64,000 bases of DNA from Sphingomonas sp. G-3-2-10. Lineage in GTDB: Bacteria; Pseudomonadota; Alphaproteobacteria; Sphingomonadales; Sphingomonadaceae. The stretch is taken from positions 1,054,001 to 1,118,000 of the forward strand of contig NZ_JABBFY010000001.1 in NCBI RefSeq assembly GCF_012927115.1, in the 5' to 3' direction. Positions within the stretch are counted from its first letter, which is position 1; every line of letters begins with the position of its first letter. The notes beneath the pieces were generated by a model that worked only from the letters and a program-made list of their open reading frames with translations, searched no databases and was not told where the DNA came from. Of the stretch, positions 9,321 through 17,670 are shown one piece after another. The position numbers and the translations under genes are program-made.

Positions 9321-9812
9321 ATGCCACTTCCCGTCATCCCGCTCCAGCCGCTCGAACTCGGGCAGCTCCATGTCATGCGTCTTCGCTCGCTGGTGTTCGC
9401 CGGGATATTGATGGCGCCTGCGGCGATCGTGCCGTTCGTCGCGCTTCCACGGCTGTTCGCCAAATATGGCGTACCGCTCTGGGCGCCGGCAGCGGTGATC
9501 GCATTGTTCGGCCTGTATCTGCTGCTGAGTGCGGGGCGGAAGTGGCGGCGCTGGGGCTATGCGTTCACCGGGCGCGAGTTGCATGTGGCGAGCGGGTGGC
9601 TGGTCCATATGCACACGATCGTGCCGGTCTCGCGCGTCCAGCATATCGATGTGAGCCAGGGCGTGCTGGAACGGATGTTCGGCGTCTCGACCCTGTCGCT
9701 GCACACTGCGGGAACCGAGAACAGCGTAGTGAGCCTGCCCGGCGTGACGCGCGACACCGCCGAGGATATCCGCGACGCGATCCGCGGCGAGATCGGCAGC
9801 GTGGACGCGTGA
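9321..9812 (+). CDS. PH-domain membrane protein, YdbS-like
   Basis: 163 residues. Two membrane helices (about 25-45 and 52-70) are followed by a bacterial PH (bPH2/DUF304) domain with the conserved run VPVSRVQHIDVSQG and later LHTAGTEN. This matches Bacillus YdbS-type proteins, which act with YdbT; the Bacillus pair has been linked to resistance to certain membrane-active toxins. Its stop codon overlaps the GTG start of the next gene, which carries three related domains, so the pair is very likely co-translated. Confidence 0.85.
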   Translation: MPLPVIPLQPLELGQLHVMRLRSLVFAGILMAPAAIVPFVALPRLFAKYGVPLWAPAAVIALFGLYLLLSAGRKWRRWGYAFTGRELHVASGWLVHMHTIVPVSRVQHIDVSQGVLERMFGVSTLSLHTAGTENSVVSLPGVTRDTAEDIRDAIRGEIGSVDA

Positions 9813-11272
9813 GCGAGGACCTTCATTATCTCGACGAGCCGAGGCGGCTGCATCCCGCCTCGCTGTTCATCGGCTGGATCAAGGGCCTCCCGCAATTCGC
9901 GGTGGCGATCCCCGCCGTCGTCGTCGGGATGCGCGATCTCGGCTGGATGGCGGTCGCACTGGCCGGCGTGCTGTGCGTCTCGGCGCTGATCGCGCTGCTA
10001 AAGTGGCGCAACTTCACCTACCGGATCGACGGCGACGCGCTGGTGATCGAACAGGGGCTGCTGAGCCGCAGCCGCCGTGCGATCCCGCTGGAGCGCATCC
10101 AGGACGTGTCGATCGAGCAGAAGCTGCTGGCCCGGCTGCTGCGCGTGGTGACGGTGAAGATCGAGACCGGCGGCGGCGCGGCGGACGAAGGGTCGCTGGA
10201 TTGCGTCGGGCTCGCCGAGGCCAAGCGGCTGCGCGCGACGCTGCGCGGCGGCGGTGTGCGAGTGGCCGCCGCGACCGACGGTGCGGTCGAGCCGGTGGCG
10301 GCACCCGCCGAAGGCACGATTTTCGCGATGTCGTTCGGACGGATCCTGCTGTTCGGCGCGTTCAATTTTTCGCTGTTGTGGATGGCGGCGCTGTTCGGCG
10401 CGGCGCAGTTTCTTGACGATTTCCTGCCGATCGACCGGGACATGGTGTTCGACTGGCTCAACGTCGCGGGTCACGAAGCCAGCGCGCGGTTCGGGATCCT
10501 GCTCGTGCTCGGCGTGATTGGGCTGCTGCTGGTGCTGGGCTTCGTCAGCGGACTGGTCGGCACCGTGCTGCGCGAGTTCGGTTTCCGGCTGACGCATGGC
10601 GAAGGGCGGTTCCGCCGCGTCCGGGGGCTGCTGACGCGCAGCGAAGTGGCGATCGCAATCCGCCGGGTGCAGCTCGCGCTGGTCGAGCGGCGGCCGATCA
10701 CCGGCGCGCTGGGCTTCGCTTCACTCCAGTTCCAGTCGCTGGGCGGCAGCAACGACGCGGGTGGGCGACAGGAAATGGCGCCGTTCGCCAGAGCGGGAGA
10801 GATCGACGCGATCGTCGATGCGGCAGGGCTGCCGCGCTTCGAGGAACCGGGCCTGAAGCCCGTCGCGGCTGGCCATGTCGTGCGATCTTTCCTCGAAAAG
10901 GCAATGCCGTTCATCATCGCGGTAATCGTGGCCGGCGCCTTCTTCACCCGCTGGGCGTGGCTGGGGCTGATCGCGGTGCCGTTCATCGTCGGTGTCTCGC
11001 TGCTGCTGCGCCGGTTTCACCGCTATGCGATGCGCGACGCCAGCCTGCAGGTGATGCGCGGCGTGCTGCGGCGGCGAGAATGGGTGGTGCCCTATGACAG
11101 CGTGCAGGTGGTGACGATCCGCCAGGGTATCGTCCAGCGGCTGCTGGGCATCGCTTCGGTGGAAGTCGATACCGCAGGTGCCAAGGGTCGCGCACGGCCG
11201 GATATCGAGGATGTTCTGACCGGCGATGCGATCGAACTGGCGCGGGAATTGGGGACGCGGGCGGCGGGGTGA
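9809..11272 (+). CDS. Multi-PH-domain membrane protein, YdbT-like
   Basis: 487 residues. Three copies of a bPH2 (DUF304) domain are visible by the repeated motif around RRAIPLERIQDVSIEQ (about 90-105), SEVAIAIRRVQLALVE (about 280-295) and REWVVPYDSVQVVTIRQG (about 425-442). They are separated by pairs of transmembrane helices, the architecture of YdbT. The start GTG overlaps the YdbS-like stop (GTGA). Function in sphingomonads is unknown; a membrane-stress or export-associated role is inferred only from the family. Confidence 0.85.
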   Translation: MSEDLHYLDEPRRLHPASLFIGWIKGLPQFAVAIPAVVVGMRDLGWMAVALAGVLCVSALIALLKWRNFTYRIDGDALVIEQGLLSRSRRAIPLERIQDVSIEQKLLARLLRVVTVKIETGGGAADEGSLDCVGLAEAKRLRATLRGGGVRVAAATDGAVEPVAAPAEGTIFAMSFGRILLFGAFNFSLLWMAALFGAAQFLDDFLPIDRDMVFDWLNVAGHEASARFGILLVLGVIGLLLVLGFVSGLVGTVLREFGFRLTHGEGRFRRVRGLLTRSEVAIAIRRVQLALVERRPITGALGFASLQFQSLGGSNDAGGRQEMAPFARAGEIDAIVDAAGLPRFEEPGLKPVAAGHVVRSFLEKAMPFIIAVIVAGAFFTRWAWLGLIAVPFIVGVSLLLRRFHRYAMRDASLQVMRGVLRRREWVVPYDSVQVVTIRQGIVQRLLGIASVEVDTAGAKGRARPDIEDVLTGDAIELARELGTRAAG

Positions 11273-11296
11273 GCCTTTAAGGCCAATTCTCCATCG

Positions 11297-11611
11297 TCAT
11301 GGGCCGTCGCATTGGAGTTGGCCGTTCCGGATCAGATAGACCTGAACCGGCAATGCCAGAAGCGCGAGGCAGATGAGCCCCGCATAGATGGCCCGGCCTC
11401 GCCGCCATGCCAGTGAAACGATGCCGAAGACGAACAGGCCGATATAGGCGAGATGCACGTAGCTAAGAGCGTCGGGCAGCCTCGACCCGGAAGCAGTGCA
11501 GAAAATGGATATGATCATCAGCGAGTCGATGCTCAACCAAAAGAGCAGGACTTGTGCAGCCAGCAGGCCAGCGGTGGCATAGAGCCAGAAGCGATGATCG
11601 AAGGGAGGCAT
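11297..11611 (-). CDS. Small multi-span membrane protein, unknown
   Basis: 104 residues with three hydrophobic spans (about 10-32, 48-66 and 72-92), the last followed by a short C-terminus ending QLQCDGP. No family is recognised. The base composition is slightly lower in GC than the flanking genes. It lies convergent to the YdbT-like gene and downstream of icd on the same strand with a 69-base gap, so it could be a weakly expressed follow-on gene. Confidence 0.5.
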   Translation of the reverse strand: MPPFDHRFWLYATAGLLAAQVLLFWLSIDSLMIISIFCTASGSRLPDALSYVHLAYIGLFVFGIVSLAWRRGRAIYAGLICLALLALPVQVYLIRNGQLQCDGP

Positions 11612-11680
11612 ATTGGTCGCCTCGAAATAGTCGGAGAAATCCGCCGCGACGCCCGTGAGGCGCCGCGGCGGGAATTCAGA

Positions 11681-12904
11681 TCAGGCCCAGTTGGCCATTT
11701 CCTTTTCGAGATTCACGCGGATCTGCTCGAAGAACTGCTCGGTGGTCATCCAGGCCTGATCCGGCCCGATTAGCAGCGCGAGGTCCTTGGTCATGTGGCC
11801 GGCCTCGACGGTCTCGATGCAGACGCGCTCGAGAGTCTCGGCGAACTTCACCACGTCCGGCGTGTTGTCGAACTTGCCGCGGAACTTGAGGCCGCCGGTC
11901 CAGGCGAAGATCGACGCGATCGGGTTGGTCGAGGTCGCCTTGCCCTGCTGGTGCTGGCGATAGTGGCGCGTGACGGTGCCGTGCGCAGCTTCCGCCTCGA
12001 CGGTCTTGCCGTCCGGCGAGAGCAGGACCGAGGTCATCAGGCCCAGCGAGCCGAAGCCCTGCGCGACCTGATCCGACTGGACGTCGCCGTCATAGTTCTT
12101 GCAGGCCCAGACGAATTCGCCCGACCATTTGAGCGCCGAAGCGACCATGTCGTCGATCAGGCGGTGCTCATAGACGATGCCGGCTTCCTTGAACTTTTCG
12201 GCGAAGCCTTCGGTGTCGAACACTTCCTGGAACAGATCCTTGAAGCGGCCGTCATAGGCCTTGAGGATGGTGTTCTTGGTCGAGAGATAGACCGGCCACT
12301 TCAGGTTCAGGCCGTAGTTGAACGATGCGCGGGCGAAATCGCGGATCGAATCGTCGAGATTGTACATGCCCATCGCCACGCCGGCGGCGGGGAAATCGAA
12401 CACTTCCTTCTCGATCTTCTCGCCATTCGCGCCTTCCCAGATCATGCGCAGCTTGCCTGCACCGGGGACCTTGAAATCGGTCGCGCGATACTGGTCGCCG
12501 AATGCGTGGCGGCCGACGACGATCGGCTTGGTCCAGCCCGGGATCAGGCGCGGCACGTTCGAGATCACGATGGGCTCGCGGAACACGACGCCGCCCAGGA
12601 TGTTGCGGATCGTGCCGTTGGGCGACTTCCACATTTCCTTGAGGTTGAATTCCTCGACGCGCTGCTCGTCCGGGGTGATCGTGGCGCACTTCACGCCGAC
12701 GCCATATTGCTGGATCGCCTTGGCCGAATCGATCGTGATCTGATCGTTGGTCTCGTCGCGCTTCTCGACCGAGAGATCGTAATATTTCAGGTCGATATCG
12801 AGATAGGGGAGGATCAGACGCTCGCGGATCCACTGCCAGATGATGCGGGTCATCTCGTCGCCGTCGATCTCCACGACGGGCGTCACCACCTTGATCTTCG
12901 CCAT
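11681..12904 (-). CDS. icd: NADP-dependent isocitrate dehydrogenase (eukaryotic-type, homodimeric)
   Basis: 407 residues; converts isocitrate to 2-oxoglutarate in the TCA cycle. The N-terminus ([18 protein letters not shown]), the substrate region [10 protein letters not shown], and the metal site NYDGDVQSD are those of subfamily II IDHs, which are related to mitochondrial NADP-IDH and typical of alphaproteobacteria, not the E. coli type regulated by AceK. The length is normal. It is transcribed alone, with a 161-base upstream region that contains one small palindromic repeat. Confidence 0.95.
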   Translation of the reverse strand: MAKIKVVTPVVEIDGDEMTRIIWQWIRERLILPYLDIDLKYYDLSVEKRDETNDQITIDSAKAIQQYGVGVKCATITPDEQRVEEFNLKEMWKSPNGTIRNILGGVVFREPIVISNVPRLIPGWTKPIVVGRHAFGDQYRATDFKVPGAGKLRMIWEGANGEKIEKEVFDFPAAGVAMGMYNLDDSIRDFARASFNYGLNLKWPVYLSTKNTILKAYDGRFKDLFQEVFDTEGFAEKFKEAGIVYEHRLIDDMVASALKWSGEFVWACKNYDGDVQSDQVAQGFGSLGLMTSVLLSPDGKTVEAEAAHGTVTRHYRQHQQGKATSTNPIASIFAWTGGLKFRGKFDNTPDVVKFAETLERVCIETVEAGHMTKDLALLIGPDQAWMTTEQFFEQIRVNLEKEMANWA

Positions 12905-13024
12905 ATGCTCGCTTTCCTGCTGAGGGAGGTTTGGCGGTGTCCCTAGGAGGATGGGGGGAGGGGATCAAGGGAGAGCGCAAGGGTTTTGCTCATGCGAGCG
13001 ATTAGCGCGACCCGATTCTATGCC

Positions 13025-13053
13025 CGTTACTCCGGACTTGTTCAGGAGTGACG
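13025..13053. repeat. Small palindromic repeat, family A
   Basis: An imperfect palindrome with arms CGTTACTCCGGAC and TTCAGGAGTGACG (10 of 13 pairs) around TTG. A second copy of the same family is at 28261-28291. This matches the intergenic CGTCA-x-CTGAA-CTTG-TTCAG-x-TGACG element frequent in sphingomonads. Confidence 0.6.
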
Positions 13054-13065
13054 AAGAAGAAGGGC

Positions 13066-13497
13066 CTACAACTCCCGCCGGAAATAGATCACCCGCTCGG
13101 TCTCCTCGAAACCGATGGCGGTGTGGAAGGCATGGCTTTCGTGATTGTCGGCGAGAATGTCCGACGCGAATTCGGTGCAGCCTTTTGCACGGCCCCAGCC
13201 GGCGGTGGCCTCGACCAGCGCCTGCGCGACGCCGGAGCGGCGATATCGGGGAGCGACCCAGATGCCTTCGAGAAAGGCGACCGGCGAGGTTTCGCAGCCA
13301 TTGACGTAATCGCGGCGCAGCGCCGCTTCGGCGAAAGCGACGGGTTCGCCGTCGATCCGGGCGATCAGCGCGAGCATGCCGAAATCCGCGAGCATTGCTT
13401 CGGCGCCTTCGCGCAAACCCTCCTCATCGGGCCAGAGCGCGATGCGCATCGCGACCCAGGCTGCAAGATCGGCGGAGGTGGCGGGGCGGATATCCAT
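13066..13497 (-). CDS. GNAT acetyltransferase resembling aminoglycoside 6'-N-acetyltransferase
   Basis: 143 residues. The order and spacing of RRDYVNGCETSPVAFLEGI, the acetyl-CoA loop RYRRSGVAQALV, FASDILADN and the C-terminal GFEETERVIYFRREL closely follow chromosomal and acquired AAC(6')-I enzymes, which acetylate the 6'-amino group of aminoglycosides. This is family evidence only: GNAT proteins this close can also act on unrelated amines. It is divergent from psd by 46 bases and has no mobile-element context, so it looks like a resident chromosomal gene. Confidence 0.8.
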   Translation of the reverse strand: MDIRPATSADLAAWVAMRIALWPDEEGLREGAEAMLADFGMLALIARIDGEPVAFAEAALRRDYVNGCETSPVAFLEGIWVAPRYRRSGVAQALVEATAGWGRAKGCTEFASDILADNHESHAFHTAIGFEETERVIYFRREL

Positions 13498-13543
13498 CTG
13501 GCAAGTCTAGGAAAGCGCGGGCGACACGGCTAGGAGCTTCGGC

Positions 13544-14278
13544 ATGGCAGCCTCGATCCCTCCGAAACAGTCGCCCGACACGCCGAGCGTGAAGTGGCGT
13601 TTCCCCGAAGTGCACCCCGAGGGGCGCAAGTTCGTCGCCATCGCCGCGGTGATCGCGCTCGCCAGCCTGTGGGTGTGGGATGTGCTGACCTGGCCGCTGA
13701 TCGGCGTGACGCTGTTCGTCGCCGCCTTCTTCCGCGATCCGGTGCGAGTGACGCCGCAGGGCGAGGGGCTGATCGTGTCGCCCGCCGACGGGCTGATCAC
13801 GATGATCGAGCGCGTGAACCTGCCGCGTGAGCTGGCCGGCCCGAACGCGCTGGGCGATGCGCCGATGGTGCGTGTGTCGGTGTTCATGTCGGTGTTCGAC
13901 GTGCACATCAACCGTACCCCGATCACCGGGACGATCCGTCACGTCATCTATGTCTCCGGCAAGTTCCTCAACGCCGACCTCGACAAGGCGAGCGAAGAGA
14001 ATGAGCGGCAATATTTCGTGGTGGAGGATGCGAACGGCGTTCGCGTCGGCTTCACGCAGATCGCGGGACTGATCGCGCGGCGGATCATGTCGTTCACCAA
14101 GGCGGGCGACATGGTCGTGGCCGGTCAGCGTGTCGGCCTGATCCGCTTCGGCAGCCGCGTCGACGTGTTCGTACCCGAAGGCTATGGCGTGAACGTCGCG
14201 CTGGGCCAGCGCGCCGTCGCCGGCGAAACCGTGCTGGCGCGCAAGGGTGGTCAGGACGCGACGGGCGTCAGCCAGTAA
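13544..14278 (+). CDS. psd: Phosphatidylserine decarboxylase proenzyme, short form
   Basis: 244 residues; makes phosphatidylethanolamine from phosphatidylserine at the inner membrane. A hydrophobic anchor at ~32-62 is followed by FFRDPVR, SPADG (79-83), [11 protein letters not shown] (114-124) and the self-cleavage/pyruvoyl site G203-S204 in RFGSRVDVF. This is the short (PSD-A type) family seen in alphaproteobacteria. The next gene, pssA, starts one base after its stop, so substrate and product enzymes are co-expressed. Confidence 0.96.
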   Translation: MAASIPPKQSPDTPSVKWRFPEVHPEGRKFVAIAAVIALASLWVWDVLTWPLIGVTLFVAAFFRDPVRVTPQGEGLIVSPADGLITMIERVNLPRELAGPNALGDAPMVRVSVFMSVFDVHINRTPITGTIRHVIYVSGKFLNADLDKASEENERQYFVVEDANGVRVGFTQIAGLIARRIMSFTKAGDMVVAGQRVGLIRFGSRVDVFVPEGYGVNVALGQRAVAGETVLARKGGQDATGVSQ

Positions 14279-14279
14279 G

Positions 14280-15101
14280 ATGAAACCGCCGCGCATCCGC
14301 GCGCCTCGCGCGCCCCGGCCTCAGCGCGGCATCCCGCTTCGCACCATCCTGCCCAATGCGGTTACGGCACTCGCGCTCTGCTCGGGCCTGAGCAGCATCC
14401 GCTTCGCGATGGACGAGAAGTGGGAAATCGCGGTGATGATGGTGCTGATCGCGGGCGTGCTCGACGGGATCGACGGGCGGATCGCCCGGCTGGTCCGTGG
14501 CGAGAGCCGGTTCGGCGCGGAGTTGGACAGCCTGTCCGATGCGATCTCGTTCGGCGTGGCGCCAGCGCTGATCCTGTTCATGTGGTCGCTGCACGACGTG
14601 TCGCGGCTCGGCTGGTTGCTTGCCCTTGTCTATGCACTGTTCTGCGCGCTGCGGCTGGCGCGGTTCAACGCGCAGATCGACCAGACCGTGCAGCCGCACA
14701 AATCGGCGGGCTTCCTCACCGGCGTTCCGGCGCCGGCGGGCGCGGCGATCGTGATGATGCCGCTCTACCTGTGGCTCTCGACGGGACTCGAGCAGTTCCG
14801 TTCGCCCTGGCTGGTGGGGCCGTGGACCGCATTCGCGGCGATCCTGATGATTTCGAGCATCGCCACCTGGTCGGGCGCGTCGCTGAAACTGCGCCAGCGG
14901 ATCCGGTTCGAGGCGATCGCGGTGCTGGTGGTGCTGGCGGCGGCGGTGGTCTCCGCGCCGTGGCAGTCGCTGACGGGGATCGTGCTGCTCTATCTGGCGA
15001 CGATCCCGTTCAGCGTGCGGGCCTATCGCCGGATCAGGCGGCTGCGCGAAGCCGGGCAGGGACCTGCATCCGCAACGGAACCGAGCGGCCTCGAACCGTA
15101 A
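14280..15101 (+). CDS. pssA: CDP-diacylglycerol-serine O-phosphatidyltransferase
   Basis: 273 residues, integral membrane. It makes phosphatidylserine from CDP-diacylglycerol and serine. The CDP-alcohol phosphotransferase signature D-G-x2-D-G-x-x-A-R-x8-G-x3-D-x3-D is visible as DGIDGRIARL...GAELDSLSD near residues 59-85. A basic, Pro-rich N-terminus of ~25 residues precedes the first helix. It overlaps psd's operon closely (one-base gap). Its 3' end overlaps a small convergent gene on the minus strand by 68 bases. Confidence 0.95.
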   Translation: MKPPRIRAPRAPRPQRGIPLRTILPNAVTALALCSGLSSIRFAMDEKWEIAVMMVLIAGVLDGIDGRIARLVRGESRFGAELDSLSDAISFGVAPALILFMWSLHDVSRLGWLLALVYALFCALRLARFNAQIDQTVQPHKSAGFLTGVPAPAGAAIVMMPLYLWLSTGLEQFRSPWLVGPWTAFAAILMISSIATWSGASLKLRQRIRFEAIAVLVVLAAAVVSAPWQSLTGIVLLYLATIPFSVRAYRRIRRLREAGQGPASATEPSGLEP

Positions 15102-15255
15102 CGCGCGGCGCGGGCGGCAGCGGCGCGCCGGCCACCGGGCCATATTCGAGCAGGAACAGGATACGGCCGATGCGCGGGCGCGCCGTCTCGACGATCGACC
15201 AGATCGCAATGCCCAGCACCGCGGCGAAGAAGAGCGTTCCCAGAATTGCGACCAT
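15034..15255 (-). CDS. Small single-span membrane protein, predicted SOS-regulated
   Basis: 73 residues: a single N-terminal transmembrane helix (residues ~3-22, ILGTLFFAAVLGIAIWSIV), then a basic Arg/Pro-rich tail. No family is recognised. The start MVAILGTLF is chosen because a GGAG ribosome site lies 8 bases upstream and because the predicted transcription start near 15300 excludes the in-frame ATG at 15318. Upstream lies a promoter (-35 at 15331-15336, -10 at 15307-15312) with a LexA box in its spacer. By size and topology it recalls SOS-induced division inhibitors such as Caulobacter SidA, but there is no visible sequence similarity, so that role is inference. Confidence 0.6.
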   Translation of the reverse strand: MVAILGTLFFAAVLGIAIWSIVETARPRIGRILFLLEYGPVAGAPLPPAPRVTVRGRSVPLRMQVPARLRAAA

Positions 15256-15300
15256 CTTATCGTCTCCGTCCCGAGGGGCGCCTTGCCGCGTCCGCCTCAT

Positions 15301-15336
15301 GAACCCTTTATGTTCCATTAATGTTCAGCGCGTCAA
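15301..15336 (-). promoter_or_regulatory. Predicted promoter with alphaproteobacterial LexA operator
   Basis: On the minus strand TTGACG (15336-15331) and CATAAA (15312-15307) are 18 bases apart. Within the spacer the plus strand reads GTTCCATTAATGTTC (15312-15326), the GTTC-N7-GTTC box of alphaproteobacterial LexA. A third half site, GAAC at 15301-15304, is exactly 7 bases from the first GTTC. LexA bound here would cover the -10 and spacer and block transcription of the 73-residue gene. Confidence 0.6.
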
Positions 15337-15503
15337 GCGTTCGATCGCTTTTTGTTCCATTTTCCGCTAACCATATGGTTGCACAGGAGAACGGATCGCG
15401 ACTCGCCGGGTTCCAAAAGGCGATCCGATGGCATCCACGATCCGCACCAATCGGCTTGCAATCGCCGCGGCTTGCCTGTAACGGCGCGCCCTCAACCCCA
15501 CAT

Positions 15504-15578
15504 GGGAAGCATCATAACCCGGTGCCGTGATACCACGGTCACTCGCTTCCCAGAGGATCAACCGGAAGGAATTATCCT
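15504..15578 (+). promoter_or_regulatory. Structured leader upstream of rpsB (candidate S2 autoregulatory element)
   Basis: A perfect 7-bp stem GGGAAGC (15504-15510)/GCTTCCC (15545-15551) encloses an inner hairpin CCGTG-ATAC-CACGG (15525-15538). Directly after it AGGAT (15554-15558) can pair with ATCCT (15574-15578), placing the ribosome site GGAAGGA in the loop just before the ATG at 15579. In gammaproteobacteria S2 represses its own mRNA through a leader; that the same holds here is inference. Confidence 0.45.
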
Positions 15579-16463
15579 ATGGCGGCACCTGTCGTCTCCA
15601 TGCAGCAGCTGCTCGAGTCGGGCGCACATTTCGGTCACCAGACGCACCGCTGGAACCCGAAGATGAAGCCTTACATCTTCGGCGACCGTAACGGCGTCCA
15701 CATCATCGACCTGTCGCAGACCGTTCCGCTCTTCGCGCGCGCTCTCGAATTCGTGAACTCGACCGTCGCCGCCGGCGGCAAGGTCCTGTTCGTCGGCACC
15801 AAGCGCCAGGCGCAGGAACCGATCGCCGAAGCAGCCCGCCGTTCGGGCCAGCACTTCGTCAACCATCGCTGGCTGGGCGGCATGCTCACCAACTGGAAGA
15901 CCATCTCGGGCTCGATCAAGCGTCTCAAGACCCTTGAAGAGCAGCTTTCGGGCGACACGCACGGCCTCACCAAGAAGGAAGTGCTGAACCTGACCCGCGA
16001 GAAGGACAAGCTGGAGCTTTCGCTCGGCGGCATCCGCGACATGGGCGGCGTTCCCGACATCATGTTCGTGATCGACGCGAACAAGGAAGAGCTGGCGATC
16101 AAGGAAGCCAACACGCTCGGCATCCCCGTCGTCGCGATCCTCGATTCGAACGTTTCGCCCGACGGCATCGCATTCCCGGTTCCGGCGAATGACGACGCAT
16201 CGCGCGCCATCCGCCTCTACTGCGAAGCCATTGCGATCGCCGCGACCCGTGGTGGTCACGAGCAGCAGGCTCGCCGTGGCGCCGACATCGGTGCGATGGA
16301 CGCCCCGCCGGTCGAGGAAGCGCTGAGCGCTCCGGTCGACGCCGGTGCAGCCGAGGCCCCTGCGGCCGACGCTCCGGTCGTGACCGCCGAGGAGTTCGAA
16401 GCTCCCGCCGCCACGACCGAGCCGGAAGCGGCCGCCGAAGGCGAGCGCCAGCTCGACGCGTAA
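15579..16463 (+). CDS. rpsB: 30S ribosomal protein S2
   Basis: 294 residues. The S2 core is complete ([19 protein letters not shown] at the N-terminus, [38 protein letters not shown]). After about residue 235 there is an acidic Ala/Pro/Glu-rich tail of ~55 residues ending GERQLDA, an extension seen in alphaproteobacteria and absent from E. coli S2. It is followed by tsf on the same strand, the universal rpsB-tsf order, with a 166-base spacer holding a large inverted repeat. The ribosome site is GGAAGGA. Confidence 0.98.
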   Translation: MAAPVVSMQQLLESGAHFGHQTHRWNPKMKPYIFGDRNGVHIIDLSQTVPLFARALEFVNSTVAAGGKVLFVGTKRQAQEPIAEAARRSGQHFVNHRWLGGMLTNWKTISGSIKRLKTLEEQLSGDTHGLTKKEVLNLTREKDKLELSLGGIRDMGGVPDIMFVIDANKEELAIKEANTLGIPVVAILDSNVSPDGIAFPVPANDDASRAIRLYCEAIAIAATRGGHEQQARRGADIGAMDAPPVEEALSAPVDAGAAEAPAADAPVVTAEEFEAPAATTEPEAAAEGERQLDA

Positions 16464-16489
16464 GCCGTCGCTTCGACAAGTCTTCTCAC

Positions 16490-16575
16490 CCGTTCGTGCT
16501 GAGCTTGTCGAAGCACCGTCTTTCTCTCGTAACAAAGAGAGAAGAACGGCCCTTCGACAGGCTCAGGGCGAACGG
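16490..16575. repeat. Large inverted repeat (REP-like, family B) between rpsB and tsf
   Basis: Arms at 16490-16513 and 16552-16575 are 24 bases long and pair at 21 positions (CCGTTCGTGCTGAGC... with ...GCTCAGGGCGAACGG). Inside is a second perfect stem TTCTCTC (16522-16528)/GAGAGAA (16536-16542). This is the well-known sphingomonad intergenic palindrome built on CTTCGACAAGCTCAG. Placed between rpsB and tsf it could also tune the ratio of the two transcripts. Confidence 0.75.
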
Positions 16576-16629
16576 AATTTTTTTGAGTGCCGCGAAAGAG
16601 CCGCGGCCCAACCGATAAGGAACTGGAAA

Positions 16630-17565
16630 ATGGCAGAGATCACCGCATCCGCCGTCAAGGAACTGCGCGAGCGCTCGGGCGCCGGCATGATGGATTGCAA
16701 GAAGGCGCTGACCGAAACCGCAGGCGACATCGAAGCCGCCAGCGACTGGCTGCGCTCGAAGGGCCTGGCCGCCGCCGCGAAGAAGTCGAGCCGCACCGCG
16801 GCCGAAGGTCTGGTCGGCGTTGCCGTCGCCGGCACCAAGGGCGTTGCGATCGAAGTCAACTCGCAGACCGACTTCGTCGCGAAGAACGAAATCTTCCAGG
16901 GCTTCGTCCGCGAAGTGACCGGCATCGCGCTCGAAAAGGGTGACGATGTCGAGGCGCTGAAGGCTGCTCCGATGGCTGCCGGCGGCACCGTCGAGGAAGT
17001 CCTGATCGCGAACATCGCCACGATCGGCGAGAACCAGGTGTTCCGTCGCGCCAAGGCCGTTTCGGTCGCCAACGGCGCGGTGATCCCGTACGTCCACAAC
17101 GCCGCGGCTCCGGGTCTCGGCAAGATCGGCGTGCTGGTCGCGCTGGAATCGGACGCCGGCGTCGACGTGCTCGAGCCGCTGGGCAAGCAGATCGCGATGC
17201 ACATCGCCGCTGCCTTCCCGCTGGCGCTGACCATCGCCGACCTCGACCCCGAAGTCGTCGAGCGCGAAGCTGCGATCCTGCGTGAGAAGAACGCGGACAA
17301 GATCGTCGGCAAGAGCCCCGAAGTGGCCGAGAAGATCCTCAACGGCCCTATCGAGAAGTTCAAGAAGGAGAACGCTCTCCTGTCGCAGCTGTTCGTGATG
17401 GACGGCAAGACCCCGGTAGCCGACGTGATCGAGAAGGCTGGCAAGGATGCCGGCGCTCCGATCGTGCTGAAGGACTATGTCCGCTTCCAGCTCGGCGAAG
17501 GCATCGAGAAGGAAGAGAGCGACTTCGCCGCCGAAGTGGCTGCGACCGCCGGTCTCACCAAGTAA
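16630..17565 (+). CDS. tsf: Elongation factor Ts
   Basis: 311 residues; exchanges GDP on EF-Tu. The N-terminal UBA-like segment ([19 protein letters not shown]), the core motif TDFVAKNE and the later dimer-region repeats are as expected, and length is normal for the group. A ribosome site (AAGGAACTGGAAA) is present. A Rho-independent-type hairpin follows 21 bases after the stop, ending the rpsB-tsf transcript before three lineage-specific genes. Confidence 0.98.
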   Translation: MAEITASAVKELRERSGAGMMDCKKALTETAGDIEAASDWLRSKGLAAAAKKSSRTAAEGLVGVAVAGTKGVAIEVNSQTDFVAKNEIFQGFVREVTGIALEKGDDVEALKAAPMAAGGTVEEVLIANIATIGENQVFRRAKAVSVANGAVIPYVHNAAAPGLGKIGVLVALESDAGVDVLEPLGKQIAMHIAAAFPLALTIADLDPEVVEREAAILREKNADKIVGKSPEVAEKILNGPIEKFKKENALLSQLFVMDGKTPVADVIEKAGKDAGAPIVLKDYVRFQLGEGIEKEESDFAAEVAATAGLTK

Positions 17566-17586
17566 GCCTTTTCACGAGGCAGATTG

Positions 17587-17620
17587 CGGGCGTGGTCACT
17601 CCGGTGGCCGCGCCCGTTTT
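17587..17620 (+). terminator. Intrinsic terminator after tsf
   Basis: Stem CGGGCGTGG (17587-17595) pairs with CCGCGCCCG (17608-17616) with one G-U pair, followed by TTTT. Confidence 0.7.
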
Positions 17621-17670
17621 CGTTCGGGGGCTGGTTGCGGCCTTCCTTCAATCATGATGAGGTGCGCGGC

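Larger units (their letters stand above)
15256..15578. other. Intergenic region between the small SOS-type gene and rpsB
   Basis: 323 bases without a gene. The left part (15301-15336) carries the LexA-box promoter for the minus-strand gene. The middle (about 15340-15500) has an AT-rich patch at 15350-15375 that may hold the rpsB promoter, but no clear -35/-10 pair stands out. The right end (15504-15578) folds into a structured rpsB leader. Confidence 0.7.

Noticed and set aside
9205..9327. Minus-strand open stretch before the YdbS-like gene whose translation looks protein-like (AAPEVFLKRNRTAGSLRG...)
   Set aside because: It has no ribosome site, runs antisense into the preceding gene and stops without a domain; it could be a degraded gene end, but cannot be supported.
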